DNA from: Nocardioides humi
Lineage (GTDB): Bacteria > Actinomycetota > Actinomycetes > Propionibacteriales > Nocardioidaceae
DNA: 64,000 nt
Assembly (NCBI RefSeq): GCF_006494775.1
Contig: NZ_CP041146.1
Location: 6,008,501-6,072,500, forward strand
Direction of reading: 5' to 3'
Position numbers and translations under genes: made by a program. Below the pieces are notes generated by a model. The model saw only the letters and a program-made list of their open reading frames with translations, did no database searches and was not told the DNA's origin. This document shows positions 36,171-48,969 of this stretch, one piece after another. Every line of letters starts with the position of its first letter. The first letter of the stretch is position 1.

Positions 36171-36243
36171 GGTGGTCCTCCGGGGTCGGTCCAGCGGTCG
36201 ATCGGTGTGCTCGGTGCGCTCGGTACGGCCGGGCCAGCCTAGG

Positions 36244-36714
36244 TCAGGACGGCGGAGGTCCCAGCATCTCCTGCCCTCCTGCGGCGGCCGCTGTGACCAG
36301 CGCCTCCATGGTCACCTCCCAGCCGTCGGGGCGGGGGTCGCCGACGCGGCGCCCGGCACCCCGGAAGAAGTCCTCCATGCCGCTCGGCGTGCAGATCGTC
36401 AGCAGGTCGACCTCCGGGGAGGTGAAGCGGTACGCGTGCGGGATGCCCCGAGGGAGGAACATCGCACCGCCCTCGCCCACCTCGTGGCACTCGTCGCCGA
36501 CCCAGAAGATGCCGTGTCCCTTGAGGATGACGAACATCTCGTCCTCTTGGCGGTGCAGGTGCAGCGGCGACGCCGAGCCCGCGCCGAGGCTGCTGCGCAC
36601 GACGGTGACCTGGTTCCGGGTCTGCGACCCGTCCAGCAGGATCTGCAGCTCCTTGCCGTCGATCCACTCGAGCCGGTCGTGGTCGGCCGCCTGGGCGATG
36701 TACGCGAGGCTCAT
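36244..36714 (-). CDS. Cupin-domain protein
   Basis: A 156-residue single-domain cupin. The metal-binding motif is visible as PLHLHRQEDEMFVILKG (two His and one Glu ligand), followed by FLPRGIPHAYR supplying the last His. The ATG at 36714 has GGGGGAG just upstream, preferred over an earlier in-frame start. It is divergent from a TetR gene and a likely target of it. Enzymatic activity, if any, cannot be told from sequence. Confidence 0.8.
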   Translation of the reverse strand: MSLAYIAQAADHDRLEWIDGKELQILLDGSQTRNQVTVVRSSLGAGSASPLHLHRQEDEMFVILKGHGIFWVGDECHEVGEGGAMFLPRGIPHAYRFTSPEVDLLTICTPSGMEDFFRGAGRRVGDPRPDGWEVTMEALVTAAAAGGQEMLGPPPS

Positions 36715-36791
36715 CGGACTCCCCCTGTCGGGCGCGCTCGGCAGTTCATCTACCACGCATCTAATGAATATGACGACGGTAGACTGCCGAC

Positions 36792-37421
36792 GTGCCCGAC
36801 GTCAACAAGCGCAGCTACCACTCGCCGCTGCGCGCCGGCCAGGCCGAGGCCTCGCGCGCGGCGGTCCTGCGGGCGGCCCACGAGCTCTTCGTCGAGCAGG
36901 GGTACGGCGGCACGACGATCGCGCAGGTGGCGGACCGCGCGGGCGTCAGCAAGCCCACCGTGTTCACCGCGGTCGGCAACAAGGCGACCCTGCTCAAGGT
37001 GGTCCGCGACGTCGCGATGGCCGGGGACGACGAGCCGCGCACCGTCACGGCACGCGAGGACGTCGCCGCGATCGCCGAGGCGGGCGACCTGGACCGGGCG
37101 GTCGCGCTCACCGCCGGGCACATCGCCGCCGTCAACGCCCGCTACCACGCGGTCCACGAGGTCATCCGCGGCGCGTCGGGCACCGACCCGGTCGTCGCCG
37201 AGCTGTGGGAGACGGCCGAGGCGGAGCGGCACGTGGGCGCCGGTCACCTCCTCGCCCGGCTGCGCGCCGAGCCGGCCGTCCCGCCGCCGCAGGCCCATGA
37301 TCGCCTGTGGCTCCTCATGGCGCCCGACAACTACCACCGGCTGGTGGCGCGCCAGGGGTGGTCGCGACCGGCGTACGAACGCTGGCTCGCCGCCGAGATC
37401 AGGGCGCTGTTCGCCCCGTGA
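36792..37421 (+). CDS. TetR-family transcriptional regulator
   Basis: A 209-residue TetR regulator with the N-terminal helix-turn-helix (RAAVLRAAHELFVEQGYGGTTIAQVADRAGVSKPTVFTAVGNKATLL) and an all-helical ligand domain. The GTG start follows TAGACT (36780-36785) by six bases, indicating a leaderless message. The 77-bp divergent region shared with the cupin gene holds the likely operator, though no clear palindrome is visible. Confidence 0.87.
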   Translation: MPDVNKRSYHSPLRAGQAEASRAAVLRAAHELFVEQGYGGTTIAQVADRAGVSKPTVFTAVGNKATLLKVVRDVAMAGDDEPRTVTAREDVAAIAEAGDLDRAVALTAGHIAAVNARYHAVHEVIRGASGTDPVVAELWETAEAERHVGAGHLLARLRAEPAVPPPQAHDRLWLLMAPDNYHRLVARQGWSRPAYERWLAAEIRALFAP

Positions 37422-37434
37422 GCGTCCGGTCGGC

Positions 37435-41202
<3,768 letters not shown>

Positions 41203-41223
41203 GAACCCATCCTTCCAGAGTGT

Positions 41224-41303
41224 GGAAGGCGCCCTTGGTGTCTCGGCCGAGCGTGGCGGACGCGACCGTGGGGGACCGCGTCCGTTGCAACGCCTCTCGG
41301 CTG
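41224..41303 (-). promoter_or_regulatory. Probable SAH riboswitch in the metH leader
   Basis: On the minus strand the leader reads GCCGAG, then AGGCGTTGCAAC, then a perfect 7-bp stem (GGACGCG ... CGCGTCC), then CCACGCTCGGC, and downstream GGCGCCTTC. GCCGAG pairs with CTCGGC to close the helix, and AGGCG can pair with the downstream CGCCT as a pseudoknot. The conserved GMGC-UGCAAC core, the two nested helices and the 3' pseudoknot strand are the layout of S-adenosylhomocysteine riboswitches, known in actinobacteria upstream of methyl-cycle genes. A TAACAT box at 41310-41315 (minus) would start transcription just before it. Confidence 0.72.
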
Positions 41304-41343
41304 CGGCCGATGTTACCCGTGTTCGCGTGACTAGGCTGGAGGA

Positions 41344-42192
41344 GTGATGGAGATCGAGACGGTCCCCGAGCTGGTCCGGCCCGTGGTGATCGCTGCGTTC
41401 GAGGGCTGGAACGACGCCGCCGAGTCGGCGACCGCGGTCGTGGACCACCTGACGAAGGTGTGGGACGCCACCGTGGTCGCGGCGATCGACCCCGAGGAGT
41501 ACTACGACTTCCAGGTCAACCGCCCGACGGTGGGCATCGACGAGAACGGGTTCCGCAAGCTCACCTGGCCGAGCACGCACGTCGCCGTCGCCTCTCCCCC
41601 GGGACTGGACCGCGACGTCGTGCTGGTGCGCGGCATCGAGCCCAACATGCGGTGGCGGCAGTTCACCGCCGAGCTGCTGGCGACGATCGACGACCTCGGC
41701 GCCGAGCTGTTCGTCACCCTGGGCGCGCTGCTCTCCGACAGCCCCCACACGCGACCGATCCCAGTGTCCGGCTCCACCACGGAGGCCGACCTGATGGACC
41801 GGCTGGTGCTGGAGCAGTCGACGTACGAGGGCCCGACCGGCATCGTCGGCGTCCTGCAGGACGCGTGCAGCCGGGTCGACATCCCGGCCGTGTCGTACTG
41901 GGCCGCCGTCCCCCACTACGTCGCGCAGCCCCCGTGCCCCAAGGCCACCCTCGCCCTGCTCACCCGGCTCGAGGACCTGCTCGAGGCGTCGATCCCCCTC
42001 GGCGACCTCCCCGACGAGGCCCGCGCCTGGGAGCGCGGGGTGGACGAGCTCGCCGAGGAGGACGAGGACATCGCCGACTACGTGCGCTCGCTGGAGGAGT
42101 CGCGCGACACCGCCGACCTGCCCGAGGCCTCCGGCGAGGCGATCGCCCGGGAGTTCGAGCGGTACCTCAAGCGGCGCGGCGAGGACACCTGA
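41344..42192 (+). CDS. PAC2-family (proteasome-assembly-chaperone-like) protein
   Basis: A 282-residue PAC2/DUF75 protein (Rv2125-like): [23 protein letters not shown], the Asp/Glu-rich [15 protein letters not shown], and [24 protein letters not shown]. Archaeal and eukaryotic relatives help assemble proteasomes; the bacterial role is not established. A TAGGCT box seven bases upstream fits a leaderless GTG at 41344; an ATG follows at once at 41347. Divergent from metH. Confidence 0.85.
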   Translation: MMEIETVPELVRPVVIAAFEGWNDAAESATAVVDHLTKVWDATVVAAIDPEEYYDFQVNRPTVGIDENGFRKLTWPSTHVAVASPPGLDRDVVLVRGIEPNMRWRQFTAELLATIDDLGAELFVTLGALLSDSPHTRPIPVSGSTTEADLMDRLVLEQSTYEGPTGIVGVLQDACSRVDIPAVSYWAAVPHYVAQPPCPKATLALLTRLEDLLEASIPLGDLPDEARAWERGVDELAEEDEDIADYVRSLEESRDTADLPEASGEAIAREFERYLKRRGEDT

Positions 42193-42213
42193 GCCGGCCC
42201 CGAGGCCGCGTGA

Positions 42214-42283
42214 AATTGTTGCGGTTTGGTCCCAAACCGCAACAATTCGGGCCGATCGGATGCAGTCTCTGCCCAATCGACGC
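42214..42283 (+). repeat. Palindrome/half-site repeat, copy 5
   Basis: Core at 42220-42241 extended to a perfect 16-bp-arm palindrome (42214-42247), 19-nt spacer, TGCAGTCT at 42261-42268 and CTGCCCAATCGACGC. It begins 21 bases after the PAC2 stop on the same strand and lies before the convergent end of mshC. Its first 40 or so bases are identical to copy 7. Confidence 0.92.
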
Positions 42284-42330
42284 AGGTCTCGACCACCCTG
42301 CGTCCGGCAGACCGACCGGTACGACGGCCG

Positions 42331-43566
42331 CTAGAGCGCCAGCCCCAGCGCGGCGTCCAGCACCGGCAGCAGCGTGACCGCGGCGTGGTCGTCGCTGGTG
42401 TCGGCGAGGCCGTCGGTGCCGAGCGTGGCGCGGACCCAGGCGTCGACGGCGGCGGTGGCGCGGGGGGCGTCGAGGTCGTCGGCGAGGGCCGCGAGGACCT
42501 CCTCGACCACGGGGCCGGCCGGGGCGCCGGCGCCGAGGGCGAGTGCACGGCGCCAGTCGGCGACGTCGTCGACCGCCTGCCACAGGTGGGCGTCGGTCCA
42601 CTCCCAGTCGGTGCGGTAGTGGTGGCGGAGCAGGGCGAGCCGGATCGCCATCGGGTCGATGTCGCTGTTGCGCAGGGCGGAGACGAAGACCAGGTTGCCC
42701 AGGGACTTCGACATCTTCTCACCGTCGTAGGCGACCATGCCGGCGTGGGCGTAGGCCTGCGCGAAGGGCTCGCCCGTGGCGACCTGGACGTGGCCGGCGC
42801 ACATCTCGTGGTGCGGGAAGACCAGGTCGCTGCCGCCGGCCTGGACCTCGAAGGCGCCGCCGAGGTGGGTCAGCGCGATCGCGGCGCACTCGATGTGCCA
42901 GCCGGGGCGGCCAGGGCCGAACGGGCTCTCCCAGGAGGGCTCGCCGTCGCGCTCGCCACGCCAGACGACGCAGTCGAGCGGGTCCTTCTTGCCGGCGCGG
43001 TCCGGGTCGCCGCCGCGCTCGCCGAACAGCCGGAGCATCGTCTCGCGGTCGTAGTTGGACTCCTCGCCGAAGGCGGGGTCGGCCGCGACCGAGAAGTAGA
43101 GGTCCTGCTCGACCCGGTAGATCGAGCCGGCGGCCTCGAGGCGCTCGATGAGCTCGATCACCAGCGGGATCGACTCGACTGCGCCGACGTACTCGACCGG
43201 CGGGAGGACCCGCAGCGCCTCCATGTCCTTGCGGAACAGCTCGGTCTCGCGCTCGGCGAGCTCCACCCAGTCGACGCCGACCTTGGCGGCGCGCTCCAGC
43301 AGCGGGTCGTCGACGTCGGTGACGTTCTGGACGTAGCGGACGTCGTGGCCCGCGTTGCGCCACGCGCGGTTGAGCAGGTCGAAGGCGACATAGGTGTTGG
43401 CGTGGCCGATGTGCGTGGCGTCGTACGGCGTGATGCCGCAGACGTAGAGGCGCGCAGTGCCTTCCGGACGGCTCGCGACCCTGCCGCCGGAGGCGGTGTC
43501 GTGGAGGACGACCGGGGGGCCGGAGACCGGGAGCACCGGGAGGCCCGGTGCGTTCCATGCGCGCAT
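42331..43566 (-). CDS. mshC: Mycothiol cysteine ligase MshC
   Basis: MshC (411 aa) joins cysteine to GlcN-inositol in mycothiol synthesis, using ATP. It is a cysteinyl-tRNA-synthetase paralogue: [18 protein letters not shown] contains the HIGH motif and the zinc-binding Cys, with further zinc ligands in [10 protein letters not shown] and [17 protein letters not shown] is the KMSKS loop. It is shorter than CysS and lacks the anticodon domain. TAGCAT seven bases upstream of the ATG suggests leaderless translation. Its presence supports an actinobacterial origin. Confidence 0.95.
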   Translation of the reverse strand: MRAWNAPGLPVLPVSGPPVVLHDTASGGRVASRPEGTARLYVCGITPYDATHIGHANTYVAFDLLNRAWRNAGHDVRYVQNVTDVDDPLLERAAKVGVDWVELAERETELFRKDMEALRVLPPVEYVGAVESIPLVIELIERLEAAGSIYRVEQDLYFSVAADPAFGEESNYDRETMLRLFGERGGDPDRAGKKDPLDCVVWRGERDGEPSWESPFGPGRPGWHIECAAIALTHLGGAFEVQAGGSDLVFPHHEMCAGHVQVATGEPFAQAYAHAGMVAYDGEKMSKSLGNLVFVSALRNSDIDPMAIRLALLRHHYRTDWEWTDAHLWQAVDDVADWRRALALGAGAPAGPVVEEVLAALADDLDAPRATAAVDAWVRATLGTDGLADTSDDHAAVTLLPVLDAALGLAL

Positions 43567-43590
43567 GCAGGTGATGCTATCGACCGGCCG

Positions 43591-44343
43591 TCAGAACGGC
43601 GGCCACGGGATGGGCGGCCACCCGCCCGACGGCCCGGGGAGCTCGCCGGCGGCCAGCAGCCGTTCGGTACGGCGCTCCAGCGCCCGGATCTCGTGCTCGG
43701 CGAGATGGGTGGTCAGCCGCTCGCCGAGCTCGCCGCGGACCGCGGACAGCACGGCGGAGACGACCTCGACCTCCTCCGTCGTCAGCGGGCTGCCGGCCCA
43801 GCCCCACAGGACGGTGCGGAGCTTGGCCTCGTGGTGGAACGCGACGCCGTGGTCGACGCCGTACCGGTGGCCGCCGGGCATGGCGAGCACGTGGCCGCCC
43901 TTGCGGTCGGCGTTGTTGACCAGCACGTCGTAGACCGCGATCCGGCGCAGCGCGAGGGAGTCCTCGTGGACCAGGACGACCGGGTGGTCGCGCTCGTCGA
44001 GACCCTCGACGACCTCCAGCCAGCCCGCGGGGGCGTCGCCGGTGCGGACCAGGGTGACCGCCTCGTCCTCGGGGTCGACCTCCTGCCACTCCTGGACCAT
44101 GCCGGGGCCGTGGGGACCGTCGCCCCACCAGGTGCGCGGCACCAGGTCCCAGCCGGTCGCCTCGGAGACCAGGTAGGCGCTGACCTCGCGGTCGGCGAGG
44201 GTGCCGTCGGGGAAGTCCCACAGCGGCCGCTCCCCCGCCACCGGCTTGTAGACGACCTCGCGCCCGTCGAGCTCGGCGAGGAAGGTCGCGTTGGACGCGG
44301 GCATGATCCGGCCCTTGATCTCCAGGCTCACGGGCCGGATCAC
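43591..44343 (-). CDS. SCO1664-family PI3/4-kinase-like protein
   Basis: A 250-residue member of the actinobacterial SCO1664 family, distantly like phosphatidylinositol kinases. FLAELDGREVVYKPVAGERPLWDFP holds the ATP-binding Lys, and DVLVNNADRKGGHVL with YGVDHGVAFH are the catalytic and metal-binding loops. The GTG at 44343 overlaps the DUF3090 stop by four bases (GTGA); GTG 44331 is an alternative. Substrate unknown. It belongs to the conserved block mshC-SCO1664-DUF3090-phosphatase. Confidence 0.8.
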   Translation of the reverse strand: MIRPVSLEIKGRIMPASNATFLAELDGREVVYKPVAGERPLWDFPDGTLADREVSAYLVSEATGWDLVPRTWWGDGPHGPGMVQEWQEVDPEDEAVTLVRTGDAPAGWLEVVEGLDERDHPVVLVHEDSLALRRIAVYDVLVNNADRKGGHVLAMPGGHRYGVDHGVAFHHEAKLRTVLWGWAGSPLTTEEVEVVSAVLSAVRGELGERLTTHLAEHEIRALERRTERLLAAGELPGPSGGWPPIPWPPF

Positions 44344-44894
44344 GGGTCGCGGCGGCGGAACCCGTTGGCGCGCACGCACAGGTGGCCGTCGGGGTCGATC
44401 GGCTGGCCGCAGAACGGGCAGCTCGGCCGGCCGGCGCCGACGACGTGCTCGGCGCGGCGTACGAATGCCCGGGCCTGGCCGGGCTCGAGGCGGACCAGGA
44501 GCAGCTCGGCCGGGTCCTCGCCGTCGGTCAGCTCCACCGGCTCCTCGCCGACGGGGAACACCTCCACGACCACCCGCTCGTCGTCGGGGTCCCACGACAG
44601 GGTCATGGTCCCGGCGCGGAACTCCTCCTCGATGGGCAGCTCCAGCGGCTGGTCGTCGGTCATCCCGAACGGCGCCATCGCCGGTACGACGCCGCGGGCG
44701 CGCCCGTCGGCGATCACCTCGTCGAGCAGTTCGTCGATGCGCTCAGCCAGCGCGGTGACCTGCTGCTTCTCCAGGGCGACCGAGACGATCCGGGAGCCGG
44801 CCCGGGCCTGGAGGAAGAAGGTACGGCTGCCGGGCTCGCCGACGGTGCCGGCGACGAAGCGCTCGGGCGGGTCGAATCCGTGGACGATCGGCAT
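44340..44894 (-). CDS. DUF3090-family protein with zinc motif
   Basis: A 184-residue DUF3090 protein (Rv2133c-like): PERFVAGTVGEPGSRTFFLQA near the start, LALEKQQ-type helix, and a C-terminal zinc knuckle CPFCGQPIDPDGHLCVRANG (three Cys and one His). Function unknown; always near the SCO1664-family kinase-like gene, and here translationally coupled to it. TAGGCT lies seven bases upstream of the ATG. Confidence 0.85.
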   Translation of the reverse strand: MPIVHGFDPPERFVAGTVGEPGSRTFFLQARAGSRIVSVALEKQQVTALAERIDELLDEVIADGRARGVVPAMAPFGMTDDQPLELPIEEEFRAGTMTLSWDPDDERVVVEVFPVGEEPVELTDGEDPAELLLVRLEPGQARAFVRRAEHVVGAGRPSCPFCGQPIDPDGHLCVRANGFRRRDP

Positions 44895-44918
44895 GGTCCT
44901 GAGCCTATCGGCGCTCCG

Positions 44919-45635
44919 TCAGGCCGGCCCGGCGCCACCACCGACCACGGCGCCCTCGCCGCGGGTCCGCCGCCGGCGGCCGGGCTTCGGGGCGAGCCAG
45001 GAGAGGTCGCCGTCGTGCGTGTTGCTGGCGAGCACGTAGGGCCGGTCGGGGGCGTACCGGATGATCGACACCGACGCCGGGTCGACGCTGATCCGCTGGA
45101 ACAGGTCGAGGTGCATGCCCAGCGCGTCGGCCAACACCGACTTGATGATGTCGCCGTGGCTGACCGCCACCCACACGGCGTCGGGGCCGTGCTCGCGGGT
45201 GACCGCCGCGTCGAGGCGTCGTACGGCGGCCACGGCGCGGTGCTGCATCGCGACCATCGACTCGCCGCCGGGGAACACCGCCGCGGACGGCTGCCGCTGG
45301 ACCGTCTTCCACAGCGGCTCGCGGAGCAGCTCCTTGATCGGCCGGCCCTGCCACTCGCCGTAGTCGCACTCGGCGAGGGCCCGCTCGGTGACCGCCTTCG
45401 TCGCCGGGTGCCCGGCGTCCCGCTGGCCCTCGGCGACCGCCTTCGCGGTCTGGCGACAGCGCTCCTGAGGGCTGGTGACGAGCGCGGCGACCGGGAGGGT
45501 GGCGATCCGCGTCGCGGCCCGCGCCGCCTGCTGGGTGCCGAGCTCGTCGAGCCGGACGCCGGGGGTGCGGCCGGCGAGCAGGCCGGAGGCGTTCGCGGTG
45601 GTCCGGCCGTGGCGGACCAGCAGCAGAGTGGCCAT
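44919..45635 (-). CDS. Histidine phosphatase (phosphoglycerate-mutase-like)
   Basis: A 238-residue histidine phosphatase of the MSMEG_4193/Rv2135c group: LLLVRHGRTTANASG with the catalytic His, TSPQERCRQTA, ERALAECDYGEWQG, and VSHGDIIKSVLA with the second His. It likely hydrolyses a small phosphorylated metabolite. TAGGCT lies seven bases before the ATG. Divergent from corA. Confidence 0.88.
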   Translation of the reverse strand: MATLLLVRHGRTTANASGLLAGRTPGVRLDELGTQQAARAATRIATLPVAALVTSPQERCRQTAKAVAEGQRDAGHPATKAVTERALAECDYGEWQGRPIKELLREPLWKTVQRQPSAAVFPGGESMVAMQHRAVAAVRRLDAAVTREHGPDAVWVAVSHGDIIKSVLADALGMHLDLFQRISVDPASVSIIRYAPDRPYVLASNTHDGDLSWLAPKPGRRRRTRGEGAVVGGGAGPA

Positions 45636-45675
45636 GGGCGCGAGCCTAGCCAGCCGTACGCACTAGCGTGGGAGC

Positions 45676-46655
45676 GTGATCGTCGACAGCGCCGTCTACC
45701 GGCACGGCGTCCGCCTCCCGGTGGACTGCCACCTGCACGACTACGCCGCCCTCCGGGCCGCGGCCAGCAAGGAGCACGACTTCGTCTGGGTGGGGCTCTA
45801 CGAGCCGAGCCACGTCGAGCTCGGCGAGATCGCCCAGGCCTTCGACCTCCACCCGCTGGCGGTCGAGGACGCGGTCGTGGCGCACCAGCGGCCGAAGCTG
45901 GAGAGGTACGAGAACAGCCTGTTCCTCGTCCTCAAGACCCTCTGGTACGTCGACGCGGACGACGCCGTCGAGACCGGCGAGATCAACGTCTTCATCGGCG
46001 CCGACTTCGTGGTCACCGTCCGCCACGGCCGAGGCTCCGCCCTCAGCGACGCCCGGCACGCCCTCGAGCAGAAGCAGTCCGTGCTCGACCACGGCCCGTC
46101 CGCCGTCGTCTACGCCGTGTGCGACGCCGTCGTCGACGGCTACACCGCGGTCGTCGCCGAGCTGCAGGTCGACGTCGACGAGGTCGAGGAGTCCGTCTTC
46201 TCCGACCGCCGCACCCAGGACGGCGACCGGATCTACGTCCTCAAGCGCGAGCTGTCCGAGGTACGACGCGCCGTGCTCCCGCTGCGCGAGCCGATGCGCC
46301 GCTTCGCCACCGCCTCGGTCGACCTGGTCGAGGCCGAGGCCGGCCCGTTCTTCCGCGACGTCAGCGACCACCTCGCCCAGGCCGCCGAGGAGATCGACAC
46401 CCTCGACTCGCTGCTGTCGTCGGCGTTCGACGCCCACGTGTCGCGGATCGCGATGCAGCAGAACGACGACATGCGCAAGATCTCGGCCGGCGCCGCGCTG
46501 GTCGTCGTCCCCACGCTGATCGCGGGGTCTACGGCATGAACTTCACGCACATGCCCGAGCTGGACTGGACCTTCGGCTACCCGTTCGCGCTGCTGCTGAT
46601 GGCCGCCGCCGTCGGCGGGCTGTGGGTGCTGTTCAAGAAGTCGGGCTGGTTCTGA
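45676..46655 (+). CDS. corA: CorA-family magnesium/cobalt transporter (frameshifted)
   Basis: CorA forms a pentameric divalent-cation channel. The long cytoplasmic helical domain is intact to IAG, where the frame is lost at the G-run 46524-46527. One extra G gives AGVYGMNFTHMPEL, the GMN selectivity motif, followed by the final transmembrane helix (FALLLMAAAVGGLWVLF) and basic end KKSGWF at 46655; the repaired protein is 326 aa. As written the protein would stop after TLIAGSTA without its pore helix end. GTG start six bases after TAGCGT. Confidence 0.85.
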
Positions 46656-46712
46656 CGAGGGTGGGATGTTTCCACATCGTGGACGGCCGGCTCGGATCGT
46701 GGACCGCTGAAT

Positions 46713-46777
46713 GTTGCGGTTTGGTCCCAAACCGCAACGACACGCCGCACGAGCATGCAGTTTCTGCCCAATCGACG
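46713..46777 (+). repeat. Palindrome/half-site repeat, copy 6
   Basis: Core at 46715-46736, extended to GTTGCGG...CCGCAAC; 19-nt spacer; TGCAGTTT at 46756-46763 and CTGCCCAATCGACG. It follows the corA end by 57 bases and stops four bases before the convergent uppP stop. The spacer shares ACGACACGCCGCAC with copy 1. Confidence 0.9.
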
Positions 46778-46781
46778 AGCA

Positions 46782-47624
46782 TCACGAGCTCAGCACTCCC
46801 GCGCCGAGCAGGACCAGCACGGCCCCGCCGAGCAGCACCCGGTAGACGACGAACGGCGTGTACGAGCGGGTGCTGACCCAGCGCAGCAGCCAGGCGATGG
46901 CGGCGTACCCGACGACGAAGGAGACGACCGTGGCGGTGATGGTCGGACCCCAGCCGTAGTCGGCCTCGCCGGGGTGGGCCTTGCCGACGTTCGCGATCTC
47001 CTTGAGCTCGAAGAGCCCGGCGCCGACCACGGCGGGGATGGCGAGCAGGAAGGCGAACCGGGTGGCCGCCTCGCGCTCGTAGCCGAGGAAGCGGCCCATC
47101 GACAGGGTCGCGCCGGAGCGTGAGACACCGGGCACGAGGGCGAGGGCCTGGGCGCCGCCCATCAGGGCCGCGTCGCGCAGCGTCATCTGCTTGATCGCGC
47201 GCTCGTTCTTCCCGACCCGGTCGGCGAGCCCGAGGACCAGGCCGAGCACGATGAGGGTGCAGCCGATGATCCACAGGTTGCGGAAGTCGCGCTCGATGAC
47301 GTCCTTGAGGAGCACGCCGAGGATCACGATCGGCAGCGAGCCGACGATGATGTACCAGCCCAGCCGGGCGTCGAGGGCGCCGCGGTACTCCGGCTTGAAC
47401 AGCGACAGCACCCACGCCCGGGCGATCCGCCAGATGTCCTTGCGGAAGTAGACGAGCACCGCCAGCTCGGTGCCGATCTGGATCACCGCGGTGAAGGCGG
47501 CGCCCGGGTCACCCCAGCCGAACAGCTCCGGGAAGATCCGCAGGTGCGCGCTGCTCGAGATCGGCAGGAACTCGGTCAGCCCCTGGAGCACGCCGAGGAA
47601 CACCGCCTGCAGGAAGTCCGCCAC
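46782..47624 (-). CDS. uppP: Undecaprenyl-diphosphatase UppP (BacA)
   Basis: UppP (280 aa) regenerates undecaprenyl phosphate, the lipid carrier for cell-wall synthesis, and can confer bacitracin tolerance. It has LQGLTEFLPISSSAHLRI and LVPGVSRSGATLSMG, the two catalytic motifs, and about eight membrane helices. I chose the GTG at 47624 because it gives the family's usual MADFLQAV N-terminus and follows a TAGGAT box; an in-frame ATG at 47663 would add 13 residues. Confidence 0.94.
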   Translation of the reverse strand: MADFLQAVFLGVLQGLTEFLPISSSAHLRIFPELFGWGDPGAAFTAVIQIGTELAVLVYFRKDIWRIARAWVLSLFKPEYRGALDARLGWYIIVGSLPIVILGVLLKDVIERDFRNLWIIGCTLIVLGLVLGLADRVGKNERAIKQMTLRDAALMGGAQALALVPGVSRSGATLSMGRFLGYEREAATRFAFLLAIPAVVGAGLFELKEIANVGKAHPGEADYGWGPTITATVVSFVVGYAAIAWLLRWVSTRSYTPFVVYRVLLGGAVLVLLGAGVLSS

Positions 47625-47711
47625 GACGCGCCATCCTAGGGAGTCGGCGGTCACGTCCGTCATCGGCGTGCCCGGCGCGTCCCGCTCGGCCGGGCGGCTA
47701 CGTTGTGCCCC

Positions 47712-48665
47712 ATGCAGCAGCGGTACGTCGGCGCCAGCGGCCTCCGGGTCTCGCGCCTCGCCCTCGGCACGATGACCTGGGGCAAGGACACCGACGAGCA
47801 CGAGGCCCGCGACCAGCTCACGGCGTTCGTCGCGGCCGGGGGGACGACGGTCGACACCGCCGCCGGGTACACCGACGGCCGCTCCGAGGCGCTGCTCGGG
47901 TCGCTGCTGGGCGATGTCGTACGCCGCGACGAGCTGGTGCTGGCCACGAAGGCGGGGATCTGGCGCCGCGGCTCCGAGCGGGTGACCGACACCTCCCGCG
48001 GGGCGATGCTGCGGGGGCTCGACACGTCCCTCAAGCGGCTCGGCACCGACCACGTCGACCTGTGGCAGGTGCACATCTGGAGCGACGACGTACCGCTCGA
48101 GGAGACGCTGGGGGCCCTCGACCACGCGGTCGCCAGCGGCCGGGCGACGTACGTCGGCATCTCGAACTTCAACGGCTGGCAGACCGCCCGCGCGGTGACC
48201 CTGCAGGAGGCCGCCGCGGGACGGGCACGGATCGCGTCGACGCAGATGGAGTACTCCCTGGTCAACCGGCGCGTCGAGCGGGAGGTGCTGCCGGCCGCCG
48301 AGGCGCTCGGCCTGGGCCTGTTCCCGTGGTCGCCGCTGGGCCGCGGGGTGCTGACCGGCAAGTACCGCACCGGCACGCCGTCGGACTCCCGCGCCGCCTC
48401 GCCGGTCTTCGCCGGCTTCGTCGACGCCTATCTCGACGACGACAGCCGCGGCATCGTCGAGGCCGTCGCGCGGGCGGCCGACGGCCTCGGCTGGACGCCG
48501 CTCGAGGTGGCGCTGGTGTGGGTCCGCGACTCCCCCGGGGTCACCGCGCCGGTCGTCGGCGCCCGGACCGCCGCCCAGCTCGTGGGCGCGCTGGGCTCGG
48601 AGGAGAAGGTGCTGCCACCGGAGATCCGGGCGGCGCTGGACGACGTCTCGGGAGGTGCGGCATGA
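47712..48665 (+). CDS. Aldo/keto reductase
   Basis: A 317-residue NADPH-dependent reductase of the YajO/Tas-like group: LRVSRLALGTMTWG, DTAAGYTDGRSEALLG with the catalytic Asp and Tyr, LATKAGI with Lys, VDLWQVHIW with His, and VGARTAAQL at the cofactor site. The ATG follows TACGTT by seven bases (leaderless). The 3' end overlaps the next gene by four bases (ATGA). Substrate unknown. Confidence 0.9.
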   Translation: MQQRYVGASGLRVSRLALGTMTWGKDTDEHEARDQLTAFVAAGGTTVDTAAGYTDGRSEALLGSLLGDVVRRDELVLATKAGIWRRGSERVTDTSRGAMLRGLDTSLKRLGTDHVDLWQVHIWSDDVPLEETLGALDHAVASGRATYVGISNFNGWQTARAVTLQEAAAGRARIASTQMEYSLVNRRVEREVLPAAEALGLGLFPWSPLGRGVLTGKYRTGTPSDSRAASPVFAGFVDAYLDDDSRGIVEAVARAADGLGWTPLEVALVWVRDSPGVTAPVVGARTAAQLVGALGSEEKVLPPEIRAALDDVSGGAA

Positions 48666-48895
48666 GCCGGTCCCTGCTGCGTCCCGGCGTGATGCGCGGC
48701 CTGGGTCGCGGGGTGGAGTGGGAGTTCGACCGGGTGACCTTCGACCGGGAGTTCTCCCGCAACACGGTCGCCAAGCTGCTCACCGAGCGCGCCGAGCACG
48801 GCGGCTGGGAGCTCGACCGGGTGCAGATCGGGCCGGACGGACGTCGCCGCGTCGTGCTCCGGCGCAAGATCATCCGGGCCGTCCGCACCGCCTGA
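48662..48895 (+). CDS. DUF5703-family small protein
   Basis: A 77-residue basic protein matching the actinobacterial DUF5703 family: EWEFDRVTFDREFSRNTV, LTERAEHGGWELDRVQI, PDGRRRVVLRRKIIR. It overlaps the reductase stop (ATGA) and its own stop is immediately followed by repeat copy 7. In M. tuberculosis the relative lies beside uppP. Function unknown. Confidence 0.85.
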   Translation: MSRSLLRPGVMRGLGRGVEWEFDRVTFDREFSRNTVAKLLTERAEHGGWELDRVQIGPDGRRRVVLRRKIIRAVRTA

Positions 48896-48966
48896 AATTG
48901 TTGCGGTTTGGTCCCAAACCGCAACAATTCGGGCCCGGGACGTGCGGTTTGTGCCCAATCCCGAAC
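48896..48966 (+). repeat. Palindrome/half-site repeat, copy 7
   Basis: Core at 48902-48923 with perfect 16-bp arms (48896-48929) starting directly after the DUF5703 stop codon; 19-nt spacer; TGCGGTTT at 48943-48950 and TGCCCAATC. The tail diverges at its end (CCCGAAC in place of GACG). It ends just before the convergent M20 peptidase stop. Confidence 0.92.
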
Positions 48967-48969
48967 TGG

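Noticed and set aside
41203..41343. Cobalamin riboswitch before metH
   Set aside because: The leader is too short and lacks a B12 box; its helices fit an SAH riboswitch instead.
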